IMG/VR virus record: IMGVR_UViG_3300009285_001796
Coordinates: 1-49,664 of that record
Length of the DNA: 49,664 nucleotides
Source: a virus
Strand: one strand, 5' to 3'
In this document: one piece after another, positions 42,201 to 48,503 of the stretch
Numbering within the stretch: the stretch's first letter is position 1
Layout: each line of letters begins with the position of its first letter
Program-made: the position numbers and the translations under genes
Notes under the pieces: generated by a model
Databases searched by the model: none
Told to the model about the DNA's origin: nothing
The model's input: only the letters and a program-made list of their open reading frames with translations

Positions 42201-43055
42201 GGGTCCAATTTATCAAATCCCTCGCTGACCAGTATAGGAGACTGGACTGTCCTTGGTGAATTCACTAATATTGTGTATGTCATGTATGGCGGTATTCGTA
42301 GGTCGGCTCCTTTGATGTGCGCCAATACTACGGAATTCCTTCATTACGCCCTTTGGTTCCCCTGGACATCTAACAATTCCCAAGCAGAGCTTTGGCAAGT
42401 CCAGTTTATTCCCGCTGGTAAGGTACTTCCAGACCTGACGGACAATGATTGTGGACCGTTTCATGCCTCTGCCACGAGTGTAGATCTAAATGACCCCGGA
42501 TGCCAACCGTTTAACGCCTTCCAGGACAATTATTACTACACAAGCGACGCTTATCGTGTGTGGGGCGCGGGAGTGAAACCCACCAACGATTCTCCGTCTT
42601 CTATAGCCCTGGATCTATCTAGTGATTTTGCCATAGCACTACAGGCATACCGTATCCGCGCAACGAATTGGGGTACCGTGGATTTGAGGGCATATCCTAA
42701 AAATGTGGAGTTATCAGGGTCCAATGAAGCATTCCCCAATATATCAAACGCTGGGGATTGGGTAATATTGCAGCCCCAAGTAGCACTGGTTGAACCAGGC
42801 AGTTTTGGAAAGTCTGAATGGATAACAGTCCCAAGAGGTCCTGCCTACAGACATTATCGGTGGACGTTCCGTGATAGTTACTCTTCAGGGAATGCACTTC
42901 GGATTCAACATATAGAGATGCTTCCCATGCACGGCCAGGAGGTTTACCTGAAGGCCGATGGGCTGCATCTTTCGACCGACTTTCCTGACGGCATATATCC
43001 AGCACTGAAGACGTTAGGACAGGATGCGATTTGGGTGGCAGCGACGACGGGATAG
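39207..43055 (+). CDS. Large repetitive adhesin / tail fibre with discoidin-like modules
   Basis: 1282 residues. The N-terminus (~1-165) is Trp-rich (LKWWDGAQWLDVEV, GYFWDSEHSVWKPLKW). Three repeats start at about 171, 339 and 507, exactly 168 residues apart. Each has a G.I.VGG motif, a Y.YLA/Y.YLS strand, an F.SR/F.SQ element and a final VGQV.TD.NG.F-type segment. Residues ~750-905, 910-1075 and 1080-1250 are three discoidin/F5-8C-like modules (PSPQ...AW.A, YRI......P.N.ELS.SN, W....R..). It likely binds host surface glycans. DNA beyond ~40720 is AT-richer. Confidence 0.65.
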   Translation: MTWPDYPSTDSSYFGDGTTYGSELGRISPEGNTYGAIRFVREWRHLKWWDGAQWLDVEVSGQADSFSALPNTPRPFGEIWRVPEPDLRRSGMTWVGYFWDSEHSVWKPLKWRWNVDGISNLPIPGRQIGEAHVVLEAGVPTYWNGFQWCRLRHGALEDDEADRHLPEGFLQVIAPDVRVVFVNYRELGLEAVQGGAGQIWVGGEYIKAQRTSSVLSNLASIEWNNQTDSLVFAHVEPDTEYWVYLSNTLDLAFICPGLPLDPTHNAAPAWDFRGKLFLSRSADVNAYLSDTGSGKNARLVGKIQTDATAASTGGPFFIRELDISLVSRTTNFPETYREYSDFVIEFVDEQTLSLALLDGAWGQIYVGGGLWYLGADYDIALDAAWIDWNISYPEMVDRKATALSADSQYYIYLAGVVDPFNFNAVNPDTGSPWTTEDQGAETHYDATLDFRLRPFISRKAPEHGKMAESWPGYYVRHVGQVRTDGNGHFINARDLSAVRQPTLNPTYFDGMAEFGIVRVSNDEFRIVKKSGSSGIINVGGSAVQTYGYSDSCVHKINVQSIVQIYVEGNLEAPLISLDMVLSHTGQKLYLYLANDRSFWGSFQSKVFLSQVPPTGGYLSLNWPGNNARYLASIGVDANGQFTGSFITDAIAPDAVYLDDSIATVNASWSSAKIQAELMRLWYALSSGNLWTEEQSAGIAVALSMKDQTHLQLLPVNDQDLLVVFPDLSNTTIPAAGFQIALPAISEYSPDISPMTSNTAPSPQRVESTPDDSYYKAWKAFQGFVSQATLFGQNGSGTTLTTSNPAIVSIRLAQAQWFSAYRIWAISDYTYYPCNFELSVSNLFNPDIFNDNHWETVDSQTGISSPGATPPWYLLPDVDRSWLHWRLKVTQANSSNTMTRIGRIQFWDRTWGPIVPMSSDSVPSPQATRATSVAYNDMTDYGAWRALDGGITSASRWVSLVAPTVETPQVWSVKLAVAAAFKGVRFMAPAYAVSQVNLLGSNLSNPSLTSIGDWTVLGEFTNIVYVMYGGIRRSAPLMCANTTEFLHYALWFPWTSNNSQAELWQVQFIPAGKVLPDLTDNDCGPFHASATSVDLNDPGCQPFNAFQDNYYYTSDAYRVWGAGVKPTNDSPSSIALDLSSDFAIALQAYRIRATNWGTVDLRAYPKNVELSGSNEAFPNISNAGDWVILQPQVALVEPGSFGKSEWITVPRGPAYRHYRWTFRDSYSSGNALRIQHIEMLPMHGQEVYLKADGLHLSTDFPDGIYPALKTLGQDAIWVAATTG

Positions 43056-43068
43056 GAGCAAGGAAATA

Positions 43069-43428
43069 ATGGAAGAAGAGAATAGAATTCTGAATTCCAT
43101 CAACACGGCGATCACTTCAATCAACGAGAAGCTTGCCAATATTTCGAGCCGACAGGAAGAGGACCGCGAGGATAGAAAAGCCTGTCGGATTCATTGTGAC
43201 GTTGAGATGCCGAAGGTCTATGGGCGTATAAATACTGACAAAACGGAAATGATTTGCTCGATTAGCGACGTCAAGGCAGACGTCGATCAAATCAAAGGCG
43301 CGCGGGGGGAAGAGAAACATCATAAGGACCATAGGCCACATGACGAGACAGCGAAGTGGACAAAATATCTTGCACTGGCAAGTTTCCTTATGGTCGCTGT
43401 GATGGTGTTGATCAGGCTTACCGAGTAA
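43069..43428 (+). CDS. Coiled-coil plus C-terminal membrane protein (XhlA/holin-like)
   Basis: 119 residues from ATG 43069, with AAGGA 6 nt upstream. Coiled-coil N-terminus (ILNSINTAITSINEKLANISSRQEEDRED), Cys/Lys middle, and a single C-terminal membrane helix (YLALASFLMVAVMVLIRL). This matches the XhlA-like layout found in lysis cassettes and it precedes two more lysis candidates. Could alternatively be a spanin-like or superinfection protein. Confidence 0.6.
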   Translation: MEEENRILNSINTAITSINEKLANISSRQEEDREDRKACRIHCDVEMPKVYGRINTDKTEMICSISDVKADVDQIKGARGEEKHHKDHRPHDETAKWTKYLALASFLMVAVMVLIRLTE

Positions 43429-43461
43429 TTCATCCCGTTTTGGGGCATTGAGGAAGTTCAC

Positions 43462-43773
43462 ATGGTTTGGGGCAAGAGCGAAAAAAAGCAGACTTGGAGA
43501 TACACCCTGGCCTCCGGAATCGGCATCGGCATCCTGGCCGTCATGTCTTTTGTGAGTCCTTGGATTTACGGCGCCGACGATCCTCTCGGTTTTTTTCGGC
43601 AACTATTTCCCAAGAGCGGCCCCATGCTCATCAGGGGCTTCATGGCCGCTGGGATTGTCCTATATTTCGACTTCATTTCAACTACGGACTGGATGGATCA
43701 GATAGGAAATGTCGAGTATGGCCCGACTATTTTCCTTAGCACTATTGTCTACTCTGTCCTTTGTGGCGGTTGA
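43462..43773 (+). CDS. Holin candidate (two or three membrane segments)
   Basis: 103 residues. After a charged N-terminus come TLASGIGIGILAVMSFVSPWIYG, a loop FFRQLFPKSGP, MLIRGFMAAGIVLYFDFI and TIFLSTIVYSVLCGG, giving up to three membrane spans. The end overlaps the endolysin gene by 65 nt. The pairing with a cell-wall hydrolase makes a holin role likely, but sequence similarity to a named holin family is not evident. Confidence 0.55.
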   Translation: MVWGKSEKKQTWRYTLASGIGIGILAVMSFVSPWIYGADDPLGFFRQLFPKSGPMLIRGFMAAGIVLYFDFISTTDWMDQIGNVEYGPTIFLSTIVYSVLCGG

Positions 43774-44254
43774 CTGTCTGGCACTCTCGAAAGCTTATGA
43801 AACGGCATTCCAGCGGGCCTTGATCGACAACTATTACGAAGGGTATGAGTACTGTCTCGGCGGACGTCGTAGGACATTGAAGAAGAAGCATTGCCTCGAT
43901 TGCTCCGGCTTCATCGGCAAATCCGCGGTCGATGCTGGAATCCCAGGAGTAGAAGAAGATACGCAAGCGTTTATGATTTTTGCTGGCCGCCACGGTTACA
44001 AAAATCGGGCGGTGAGAGTGAATGAGGAATGGAAACCTGGTGATATTTTCTGCCTTGCCGTTCCTGGTAGCCTTGACCGTGACTACAACGTAAACCATGT
44101 CGGCGCTGGAATCCGTAGGAGCGGTCAATGGAAGGTCATCGACTGCGCCGGAGGCAAGGTGAACGGTGTCAGGATTGGAGATTACGAGGGTATCTGGCAG
44201 AAATATCTCGCGCCCAATGGACACTTACGATGGATCCACGGGGAAAAGAAATAA
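43709..44254 (+). CDS. NlpC/P60-type cell-wall hydrolase with signal sequence (endolysin)
   Basis: 181 residues. An N-terminal hydrophobic signal (ARLFSLALLSTLSFVAVDC) precedes the catalytic domain. HCLDCSGFIG gives nucleophile C65, WKPGDIFCLA is the usual PGD strand, and NHVGAGI gives H130, the NlpC/P60 dyad. It cleaves peptidoglycan peptides. The signal sequence suggests Sec-dependent (signal-arrest or exported) endolysin. It is the last rightward late gene; the converging secreted-protein gene ends 15 bp further on. Confidence 0.75.
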   Translation: MSSMARLFSLALLSTLSFVAVDCLALSKAYETAFQRALIDNYYEGYEYCLGGRRRTLKKKHCLDCSGFIGKSAVDAGIPGVEEDTQAFMIFAGRHGYKNRAVRVNEEWKPGDIFCLAVPGSLDRDYNVNHVGAGIRRSGQWKVIDCAGGKVNGVRIGDYEGIWQKYLAPNGHLRWIHGEKK

Positions 44255-44268
44255 GACCGTAAAACCTT

Positions 44269-44802
44269 TCAGGGCGTCAAACCCACCTGATAGAATTGTT
44301 TATTCTCATCCACAATTCCGACCGCTTCAAGGATTACTCCATTTATAGGCGCACCCAAGACCGTCGTGCCGTGCAGCAGGGACTTGATCTTTCCGATTAC
44401 AACGACGGCACTTTGCGCGCGCGGCACATAGTCCCGTATCCGATCATAACGAAAACCCCACTTGCATTGGTACGCATTGTAATCGTCACAACCGCGGCCT
44501 TGGCAAACAACAATCCCGTTTTGCACGCTTTCTACACGGCCTGCAATATACAAGTATCGTTTCTCCTGGGGATCCCGGAGTGGGGGTCGAATCACATATG
44601 AATCGCCATCCACTGGTTGCAGAACTTTCCACATCTCCGTGACAGAAGGATATTTCTTGCCCTCCTTGTCCAAGGCATCCAGCGCCTCCCCCAAGGCAGG
44701 AAGATCCTTTTTGAGTTTGTCAATCTGAGTATCTGCTAAGGTAGCTTGCCAACTGCCGAGACCAAACAGCAACAACACGCTAACAACGATGATCTTCCTC
44801 AT
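44269..44802 (-). CDS. Secreted protein of unknown function (lysogenic-conversion candidate)
   Basis: 177 residues from ATG 44802, behind AAGGAGGAGGGGTT; the longer frame is discarded. A signal peptide (KIIVVSVLLLFGLGSWQ) is followed by a likely TLA|DTQ cleavage site. The mature part has a helix (KLKKDLPALGEALDALDK), then a YLYIAGRVESVQNGIVVCQGRGCDDYNAYQC strand/Cys region and a beta end. Three Cys suggest a periplasmic fold. It may alter the envelope or block superinfection, which is inference. It converges on the endolysin. Confidence 0.6.
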   Translation of the reverse strand: MRKIIVVSVLLLFGLGSWQATLADTQIDKLKKDLPALGEALDALDKEGKKYPSVTEMWKVLQPVDGDSYVIRPPLRDPQEKRYLYIAGRVESVQNGIVVCQGRGCDDYNAYQCKWGFRYDRIRDYVPRAQSAVVVIGKIKSLLHGTTVLGAPINGVILEAVGIVDENKQFYQVGLTP

Positions 44803-44948
44803 AACCCCTCCTCCTTTCTTGACCTCATTCAGCGAATGGCTGACGAAGGGGGCATTCATTTCCCCAAACCAGCCGAAACATATTCATCAGACTATTCATG
44901 AATTCTTTTTTTCTCTTTTAGTCCAGCGGGCTTACCACCCCTCAGTGT

Positions 44949-45362
44949 TCACTTGTCCTCCACCTTCAGCATGAAGTTGCTTGAGAATGTTATTTCTGCC
45001 TTAACCACGATGCACTCGCCTCTATTGAAGACCCAACGCCAATGATATCCACCATCGCCTAACATTTCGACATAAGAGCCTGACCTCACCCACGGCGCGA
45101 TGGCTTGGAAGATTTTCAAGTCATCACCAGCCTTTCCCCACTCCCAAGAAATGCCCACGATGTTTTCTTCGTCATCGGCTTTTACCCTCCAACCGCAGGC
45201 CAAGAGTGCCGTCGCAAGGCTTCGGGCGGAACGAATTTGCTGCTGGTTAACCCACCTGAGGGATTCCCGCTCTGCGAGTGCTTTCAGTGCCCCACTTGCG
45301 GGCCTTCGATCCTGTCGAGCAATGAAAAAGGATGCGTCCCGTTGTTCCATGTCGTAGCCCAT
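44949..45362 (-). CDS. Accessory protein, unknown function
   Basis: 137 residues from ATG 45362, with AGGGGGGAATCG upstream. After a variable start, WVNQQQIRSARSLATALLACGWRVKADDEENIVGISWEWGKAGDDLKIFQAI has an alpha/beta look and DGGYHWRWVFNRGEC is distinctive. It is common in appearance to small phage/plasmid proteins with no known role. It closes the leftward accessory operon before the secreted protein, with 146 bp between them. Confidence 0.5.
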   Translation of the reverse strand: MGYDMEQRDASFFIARQDRRPASGALKALAERESLRWVNQQQIRSARSLATALLACGWRVKADDEENIVGISWEWGKAGDDLKIFQAIAPWVRSGSYVEMLGDGGYHWRWVFNRGECIVVKAEITFSSNFMLKVEDK

Positions 45363-45372
45363 CGATTCCCCC

Positions 45373-45633
45373 CTATTCCAAGTAATCATCGTAGATGGTG
45401 AGCCAGCCTTCAGCGTCAGGAGGCTTCCTTGAAGTTTCAGTATAACCAATCAGCTTATTCCCCGGCATGGTCACGAGTATAGCAAAGCCGCTCTTTCTGG
45501 CCAGATCAACGATGTCCTCTAATGTGGAGACTTCGACCGCATACACCGGCTCACCAAACGAGTTCTTTCCGGCAACCTCTACCGGGAAGGGGAAGCCGTC
45601 AGATTTGCTTGCTCGGTCAATTCTGAATTTCAT
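45373..45633 (-). CDS. Small accessory protein, unknown function
   Basis: 86 residues from ATG 45633, which overlaps the serine-recombinase stop (ATGA) and has GGAGGCGAGGC upstream. The longer upstream frame is within the recombinase gene and is rejected. Contains VYAVEVSTLEDIVDLARKSGFAILVTM, a strand-helix-strand unit, and an acidic end. No family recognised. Confidence 0.55.
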   Translation of the reverse strand: MKFRIDRASKSDGFPFPVEVAGKNSFGEPVYAVEVSTLEDIVDLARKSGFAILVTMPGNKLIGYTETSRKPPDAEGWLTIYDDYLE

Positions 45634-46307
45634 GCCCTCGCCTCCAACATCACCTTGATGCAACCTGGCGCGAATCCATTCCCGTTGCGGTTCTTGAATC
45701 CCGCGTTTGCGAGGCTCCGCCCCAAATCCCTCAGACTCCATGACGGATGAATCTCCCGAAGGTTCTGCAGCACAACGAGGCATTCTTGCTCCCGATCGTT
45801 CTCAACCACTTGGTTCCCCTCATGCCGGTATCCATAAGGGGCTTGAGAGGATGTTTTTTGACCCTTCGCCTTCAAGTAATTCATGGCAGCCTGGGTGCGC
45901 TCGACTATGAGCGCTCGTTCAAATTCAGCCAGGGCAGCTTGCATGGTGAAGAACAGTCGCCCGATTGCACTTTTTGTGTCGATCTTATCCGTGATGGAAT
46001 GCAGGGCCACTCCAATCTTATCCCAGGCCTCGGCAATTTTCAATGTGTCGAGGGCCTTCCTCGCAAGCCGGTCAAGTTTCCAGACAATGACATGCTGGAT
46101 CCGGTGTCGTTCGGCCATCCACATGACGGCCTGGAAGCCCGGGCGAATCTCGATGGCCTTTCCGGAGATCGCATCCCCGTAGATGCCGGCCAGTTCAATT
46201 TCATGCAGCTTGCAATACTCTTTGATCTTTTTGACCTGCATTTCCAGGCTGACGCCATTCTCTGCCTGATCATCAGTGGAAACTCGGATGTATCCTATGG
46301 CTTTCAT
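45630..46307 (-). CDS. Serine recombinase (resolvase/invertase family)
   Basis: 225 residues from ATG 46307, behind AGAAGGGGAAATC. The catalytic domain is complete: GYIRVSTDDQ (S10), ISGKAIEIRPGFQAVMWMAE, IVWKLDRLARKALD (R.DRL.R) and the MQAALAEFERALIVERT E-helix. A short C-terminal recombinase segment (APYGYR...LRDLGRSLANAGFKNRNG) replaces the small HTH of invertases. It could invert or resolve DNA, or act in integration with a partner, although a tyrosine integrase with attP is already present. Confidence 0.88.
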   Translation of the reverse strand: MKAIGYIRVSTDDQAENGVSLEMQVKKIKEYCKLHEIELAGIYGDAISGKAIEIRPGFQAVMWMAERHRIQHVIVWKLDRLARKALDTLKIAEAWDKIGVALHSITDKIDTKSAIGRLFFTMQAALAEFERALIVERTQAAMNYLKAKGQKTSSQAPYGYRHEGNQVVENDREQECLVVLQNLREIHPSWSLRDLGRSLANAGFKNRNGNGFAPGCIKVMLEARA

Positions 46308-46699
46308 GATTTCCCCTTCTCCATTAGTTGACGGCATCTCTCCACGACCTGTTGAGTCCCCTTCCCTTTCAACACCTCCAACATCTCCTGTGCCAATCCC
46401 ATGTCATCCTCGATCCTGTGCCTCAACTCCCAACAGCGGTCGCATTCCCTAGATCCTCTCCTGCCGTCAGGAGAGCCGCACCACTTACATTTCGCGCGGT
46501 CTCGCTTGTCCAGTTGATAGACTCTGAGTTTGAAGGTTTTCTTGGAGACGGCTACCACTATGATCTTGCGACCCAGCAGCTTCTCCCATGAATCACAAAC
46601 CTCACCCCCATCTTCATAGTGCGCCAAATGATGCCACCCGTGCTTTTTTAGGGCACTCTCGACATATCCAACCTTGAAAAGTTTGGTTAGAAGACTCAT
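46304..46699 (-). CDS. Zinc-finger accessory protein
   Basis: 131 residues; ATGA-coupled to both neighbours. A first half with beta structure (KIIVVAVSKKTFKLRVYQLDK), then CKWC...CDRC (a two-knuckle zinc ribbon, about residues 71-90) and a helical tail (DMGLAQEMLEVLKGKGTQQ). Not recognised as a known family. Co-translated with the serine recombinase. Confidence 0.6.
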   Translation of the reverse strand: MSLLTKLFKVGYVESALKKHGWHHLAHYEDGGEVCDSWEKLLGRKIIVVAVSKKTFKLRVYQLDKRDRAKCKWCGSPDGRRGSRECDRCWELRHRIEDDMGLAQEMLEVLKGKGTQQVVERCRQLMEKGKS

Positions 46700-47094
46700 A
46701 GCTCAATCCTGTTGTAGATTTCCTGGAGCTTCGCCCATACAGCCTCATCCCCACCGGAAATCAGAGCCTCGAGGACTTTCTGTTCTTCCTCGTGCATGAG
46801 ACTGCTCCATCTCCCAAAGCACGGAGCATTGAGAATCGTGCAGGGTTGCCCCTCCTCATCGTCCATGCTGTTTGCATCCCGGTGGTAGTAGGTGTGGAAA
46901 ATCACGGGTCCCATAATGGGCCCTTGCCAGCCGATTTCTTTCTCTTGCATCTCCGGAGGATACCAGCCGGTGTAAATGACGGCTTCCACTGCCCCTCTCT
47001 GGCCTTTCAGAATGAGCGACATATCCATGCCGTGCCTAGATCCACCTGTGGCGCGGTTGTCATAAGCGGCTCTGAATCTGACTTCTTTGGTCAT
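46696..47094 (-). CDS. Accessory protein, unknown function
   Basis: 132 residues. MTKEVRFRAAYDNRATGG, then MSLILKGQRGAVEAVIYTGWYPP, IGWQGPIMGPVIFHTYYHRD and an acidic helical end. It overlaps the upstream zinc-ribbon gene by 35 nt and the next gene by 4 nt. A beta-rich N-domain with conserved-looking Trp/Gly/His residues is visible but no family is assigned. Confidence 0.55.
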   Translation of the reverse strand: MTKEVRFRAAYDNRATGGSRHGMDMSLILKGQRGAVEAVIYTGWYPPEMQEKEIGWQGPIMGPVIFHTYYHRDANSMDDEEGQPCTILNAPCFGRWSSLMHEEEQKVLEALISGGDEAVWAKLQEIYNRIEL

Positions 47095-47266
47095 TGGTTT
47101 TCCTTTTCCGCATATCCCCTAGATTCTTCCAAAACAGTCTTTCGGGTTCTCCCCTGCATTCCTCACAGATCATTACAGCCAGGATACTGCTTCGGCTCTG
47201 CGGTCGAGGACTTTCAACAGGGATGTCGGTCAACTTGTCACAGATCATGCAACGCGTTTTATTCAT
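47060..47266 (-). CDS. Small zinc-ribbon accessory protein
   Basis: 68 residues with CMIC (6-9) and CEEC (34-37), a compact treble-clef-like pair, and a basic C-terminus (RKRKTNDQRSQIQSRL). GGACGACCG precedes the ATG. It overlaps the next gene by 35 nt. One of several zinc-ribbon miniproteins in this cluster; function unknown. Confidence 0.55.
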   Translation of the reverse strand: MNKTRCMICDKLTDIPVESPRPQSRSSILAVMICEECRGEPERLFWKNLGDMRKRKTNDQRSQIQSRL

Positions 47267-47301
47267 CGGTCGTCCTTTCCTTGTCTCATTCCCCCGTCAT
47301 C

Positions 47302-47331
47302 CCCGCCCGTGCCCCGCGGGGCACGGGCGGG
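47302..47331. repeat. 30-bp perfect GC-rich palindrome
   Basis: Every base from 47302 to 47331 pairs with its mirror (centre between 47316 and 47317). The half-site begins CCCGCCCGTGCCCC. It lies in the short gap between two accessory genes and lacks a T-tract on either strand. A degenerate relative with CGTGCC/GGCACG arms is at 48478-48497. Confidence 0.85.
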
Positions 47332-47338
47332 TGGGTTA

Positions 47339-47503
47339 TTACTCCCAATCGTCGGGGTCATGGTCTTCCTCATGATCCCGAGAGAGGATGAATAGGGAGT
47401 CGTCGTATTCCTGGTGAGTCTCCTCCTTAACCAGTGCGTTATAAATCTCCGTCTCTTCGTCGCTCATTGGCCGTTCGCAAAATGGAATGTGTTTGGTTTT
47501 CAT
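47339..47503 (-). CDS. Acidic miniprotein, unknown function
   Basis: 54 residues from ATG 47503, preceded by GAGGGGGATT. MKTKHIPFCERPMSDEETEIY, then a very acidic Asp/His/Glu end (SRDHEEDHDPDDWE). Highly acidic miniproteins in phage accessory cassettes include DNA mimics and anti-defence factors, but nothing here identifies such a role. Confidence 0.5.
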   Translation of the reverse strand: MKTKHIPFCERPMSDEETEIYNALVKEETHQEYDDSLFILSRDHEEDHDPDDWE

Positions 47504-47537
47504 AATCCCCCTCACTTTCTTATGGGCATGATATGGG

Positions 47538-47915
47538 TTAATCACGATATTTTTTCGGGCACAAATCGGGAAACTCCTCTGCGAACGTGCCGAGATTGCC
47601 CCAGGGTTTTCCGTCCCAGGCGTGCTGTGATACCCCAAAACGATAAATTACACTATCGGGTGATAAGTCGCGATGAGGGCCAACCAACATATAATAGTTC
47701 CCGTCGGGATTGTCCCTGCATTGATCAGGAGGCCCCTCACACGTATACTGATCATATTTTAGCCGTCCCTCGTTTTCTAATCGTTCGAGTTTGTCCAATG
47801 TCCCATGTGGAAATTCTTCTAGCCACACGGGGATGAAAAACGCCCAGCATTTTCGTTTACTCATCGTCTGAACCTCGATTTCATTCTCGTGGTGGGGTAG
47901 ATTCGGTGTGTTCAT
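47538..47915 (-). CDS. Accessory protein with MNTPNLP N-terminus
   Basis: 125 residues. The ATG at 47915 overlaps the upstream stop (ATGA), which favours this start, although an internal ATG (MSKRKCWAFF) has a GAGG site 8 nt before it. It has Trp/Tyr/Pro-rich content (FFIPVWLEEFPHG, NYYMLVGPHRDLSPDS) and two Cys. The first seven residues and their DNA are shared with the next gene upstream. Function unknown. Confidence 0.5.
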   Translation of the reverse strand: MNTPNLPHHENEIEVQTMSKRKCWAFFIPVWLEEFPHGTLDKLERLENEGRLKYDQYTCEGPPDQCRDNPDGNYYMLVGPHRDLSPDSVIYRFGVSQHAWDGKPWGNLGTFAEEFPDLCPKKYRD

Positions 47916-47916
47916 G
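47895..47916 (-). repeat. 22-bp repeat encoding the start of an accessory gene, copy 1
   Basis: The 22 bp containing the ATG and six following codons (MNTPNLP) are identical to 48122-48143, the start of the adjacent upstream gene. The two proteins differ immediately after. The flanking G run varies by one base. Confidence 0.85.
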
Positions 47917-48142
47917 CTTCACCCCCATAAAGCACGTTTGCCGCAACTGTCCACTCTTCCCCGCACTCGTTACAGATGACCTTGCCGGTATCATCCTCAT
48001 CGTCGGTGTGATCAATGCACCAACCGTCGGCGGAGCCCCATCTGAACATTCTGTAGCATGCGATTTCCCCGCTCAAGTTTTGCGAGCCGCATTTAGGGCA
48101 CTTGACTTTTGCCCCTTCGGTGGGTAGATTCGGTGTGTTCAT
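47912..48142 (-). CDS. Zinc-ribbon accessory protein with MNTPNLP N-terminus
   Basis: 76 residues. CPKC (15-18) and CNEC (57-60) form a classic zinc ribbon with a central acidic DHTDDEDDTG loop. AGGAGCTGACC precedes the ATG at 48142. It couples by ATGA to the following gene. It could be a nucleic-acid-binding or RNA-polymerase-binding miniprotein. Confidence 0.6.
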   Translation of the reverse strand: MNTPNLPTEGAKVKCPKCGSQNLSGEIACYRMFRWGSADGWCIDHTDDEDDTGKVICNECGEEWTVAANVLYGGEA

Positions 48143-48143
48143 G
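48122..48143 (-). repeat. 22-bp repeat encoding the start of an accessory gene, copy 2
   Basis: Identical to 47895-47916. It covers the start codon and six following codons of the zinc-ribbon gene, so the two neighbouring genes share an N-terminal coding tag but not the rest. Confidence 0.85.
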
Positions 48144-48198
48144 GTCAGCTCCTATCTGAGGTTGTGCCCCATTGCTTGCGGCTTTGGGGCTCTGCGGG

Positions 48199-48450
48199 CT
48201 AGTCTTCCAGCGACATGTCGTGAATCAACAAGTGCTCCTGATCGAGCACAGAATGAGCCCTTAGGCCAGAGCCGCACAAACAGTCACTCATCCCGCACAT
48301 GCGCTTGTTTACGCGATCGTACTCATCCACGTGCATGCTCCAGAGTTTTTCGGGTGGTCCCCAACTCGTTACTAGATCAGTCGGTTCGACTTCCACATCA
48401 AACGAGGGGACATCGTGGAATCCGCCAGCGGGAAATGTTTTTTTCATCAT
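48199..48450 (-). CDS. Small Cys-containing accessory protein
   Basis: 83 residues from ATG 48450, behind AGTGAGGAGACG. FDVEVEPTDLVTSWGPPEKLWSMHVDEYDRVNK is followed by a Cys cluster CGMSDCLCGSG that could hold metal, then a helix. No family recognised. First half looks alpha/beta. Confidence 0.5.
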   Translation of the reverse strand: MMKKTFPAGGFHDVPSFDVEVEPTDLVTSWGPPEKLWSMHVDEYDRVNKRMCGMSDCLCGSGLRAHSVLDQEHLLIHDMSLED

Positions 48451-48477
48451 CGTCTCCTCACTTTCTCATGGTTGCCC

Positions 48478-48497
48478 GTGCCCCGCGGGAGGCACGA
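48478..48497. repeat. Degenerate GC-rich palindrome related to 47302-47331
   Basis: CGTGCC (48478-48483) and GGCACG (48492-48497... approximate) flank a CCGCGG core. The 5' flank GTTGCCCGTGC recurs at about 48982. It suggests a dispersed element present in decayed copies within the accessory cluster. Confidence 0.5.
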
Positions 48498-48503
48498 GAT
48501 AGG

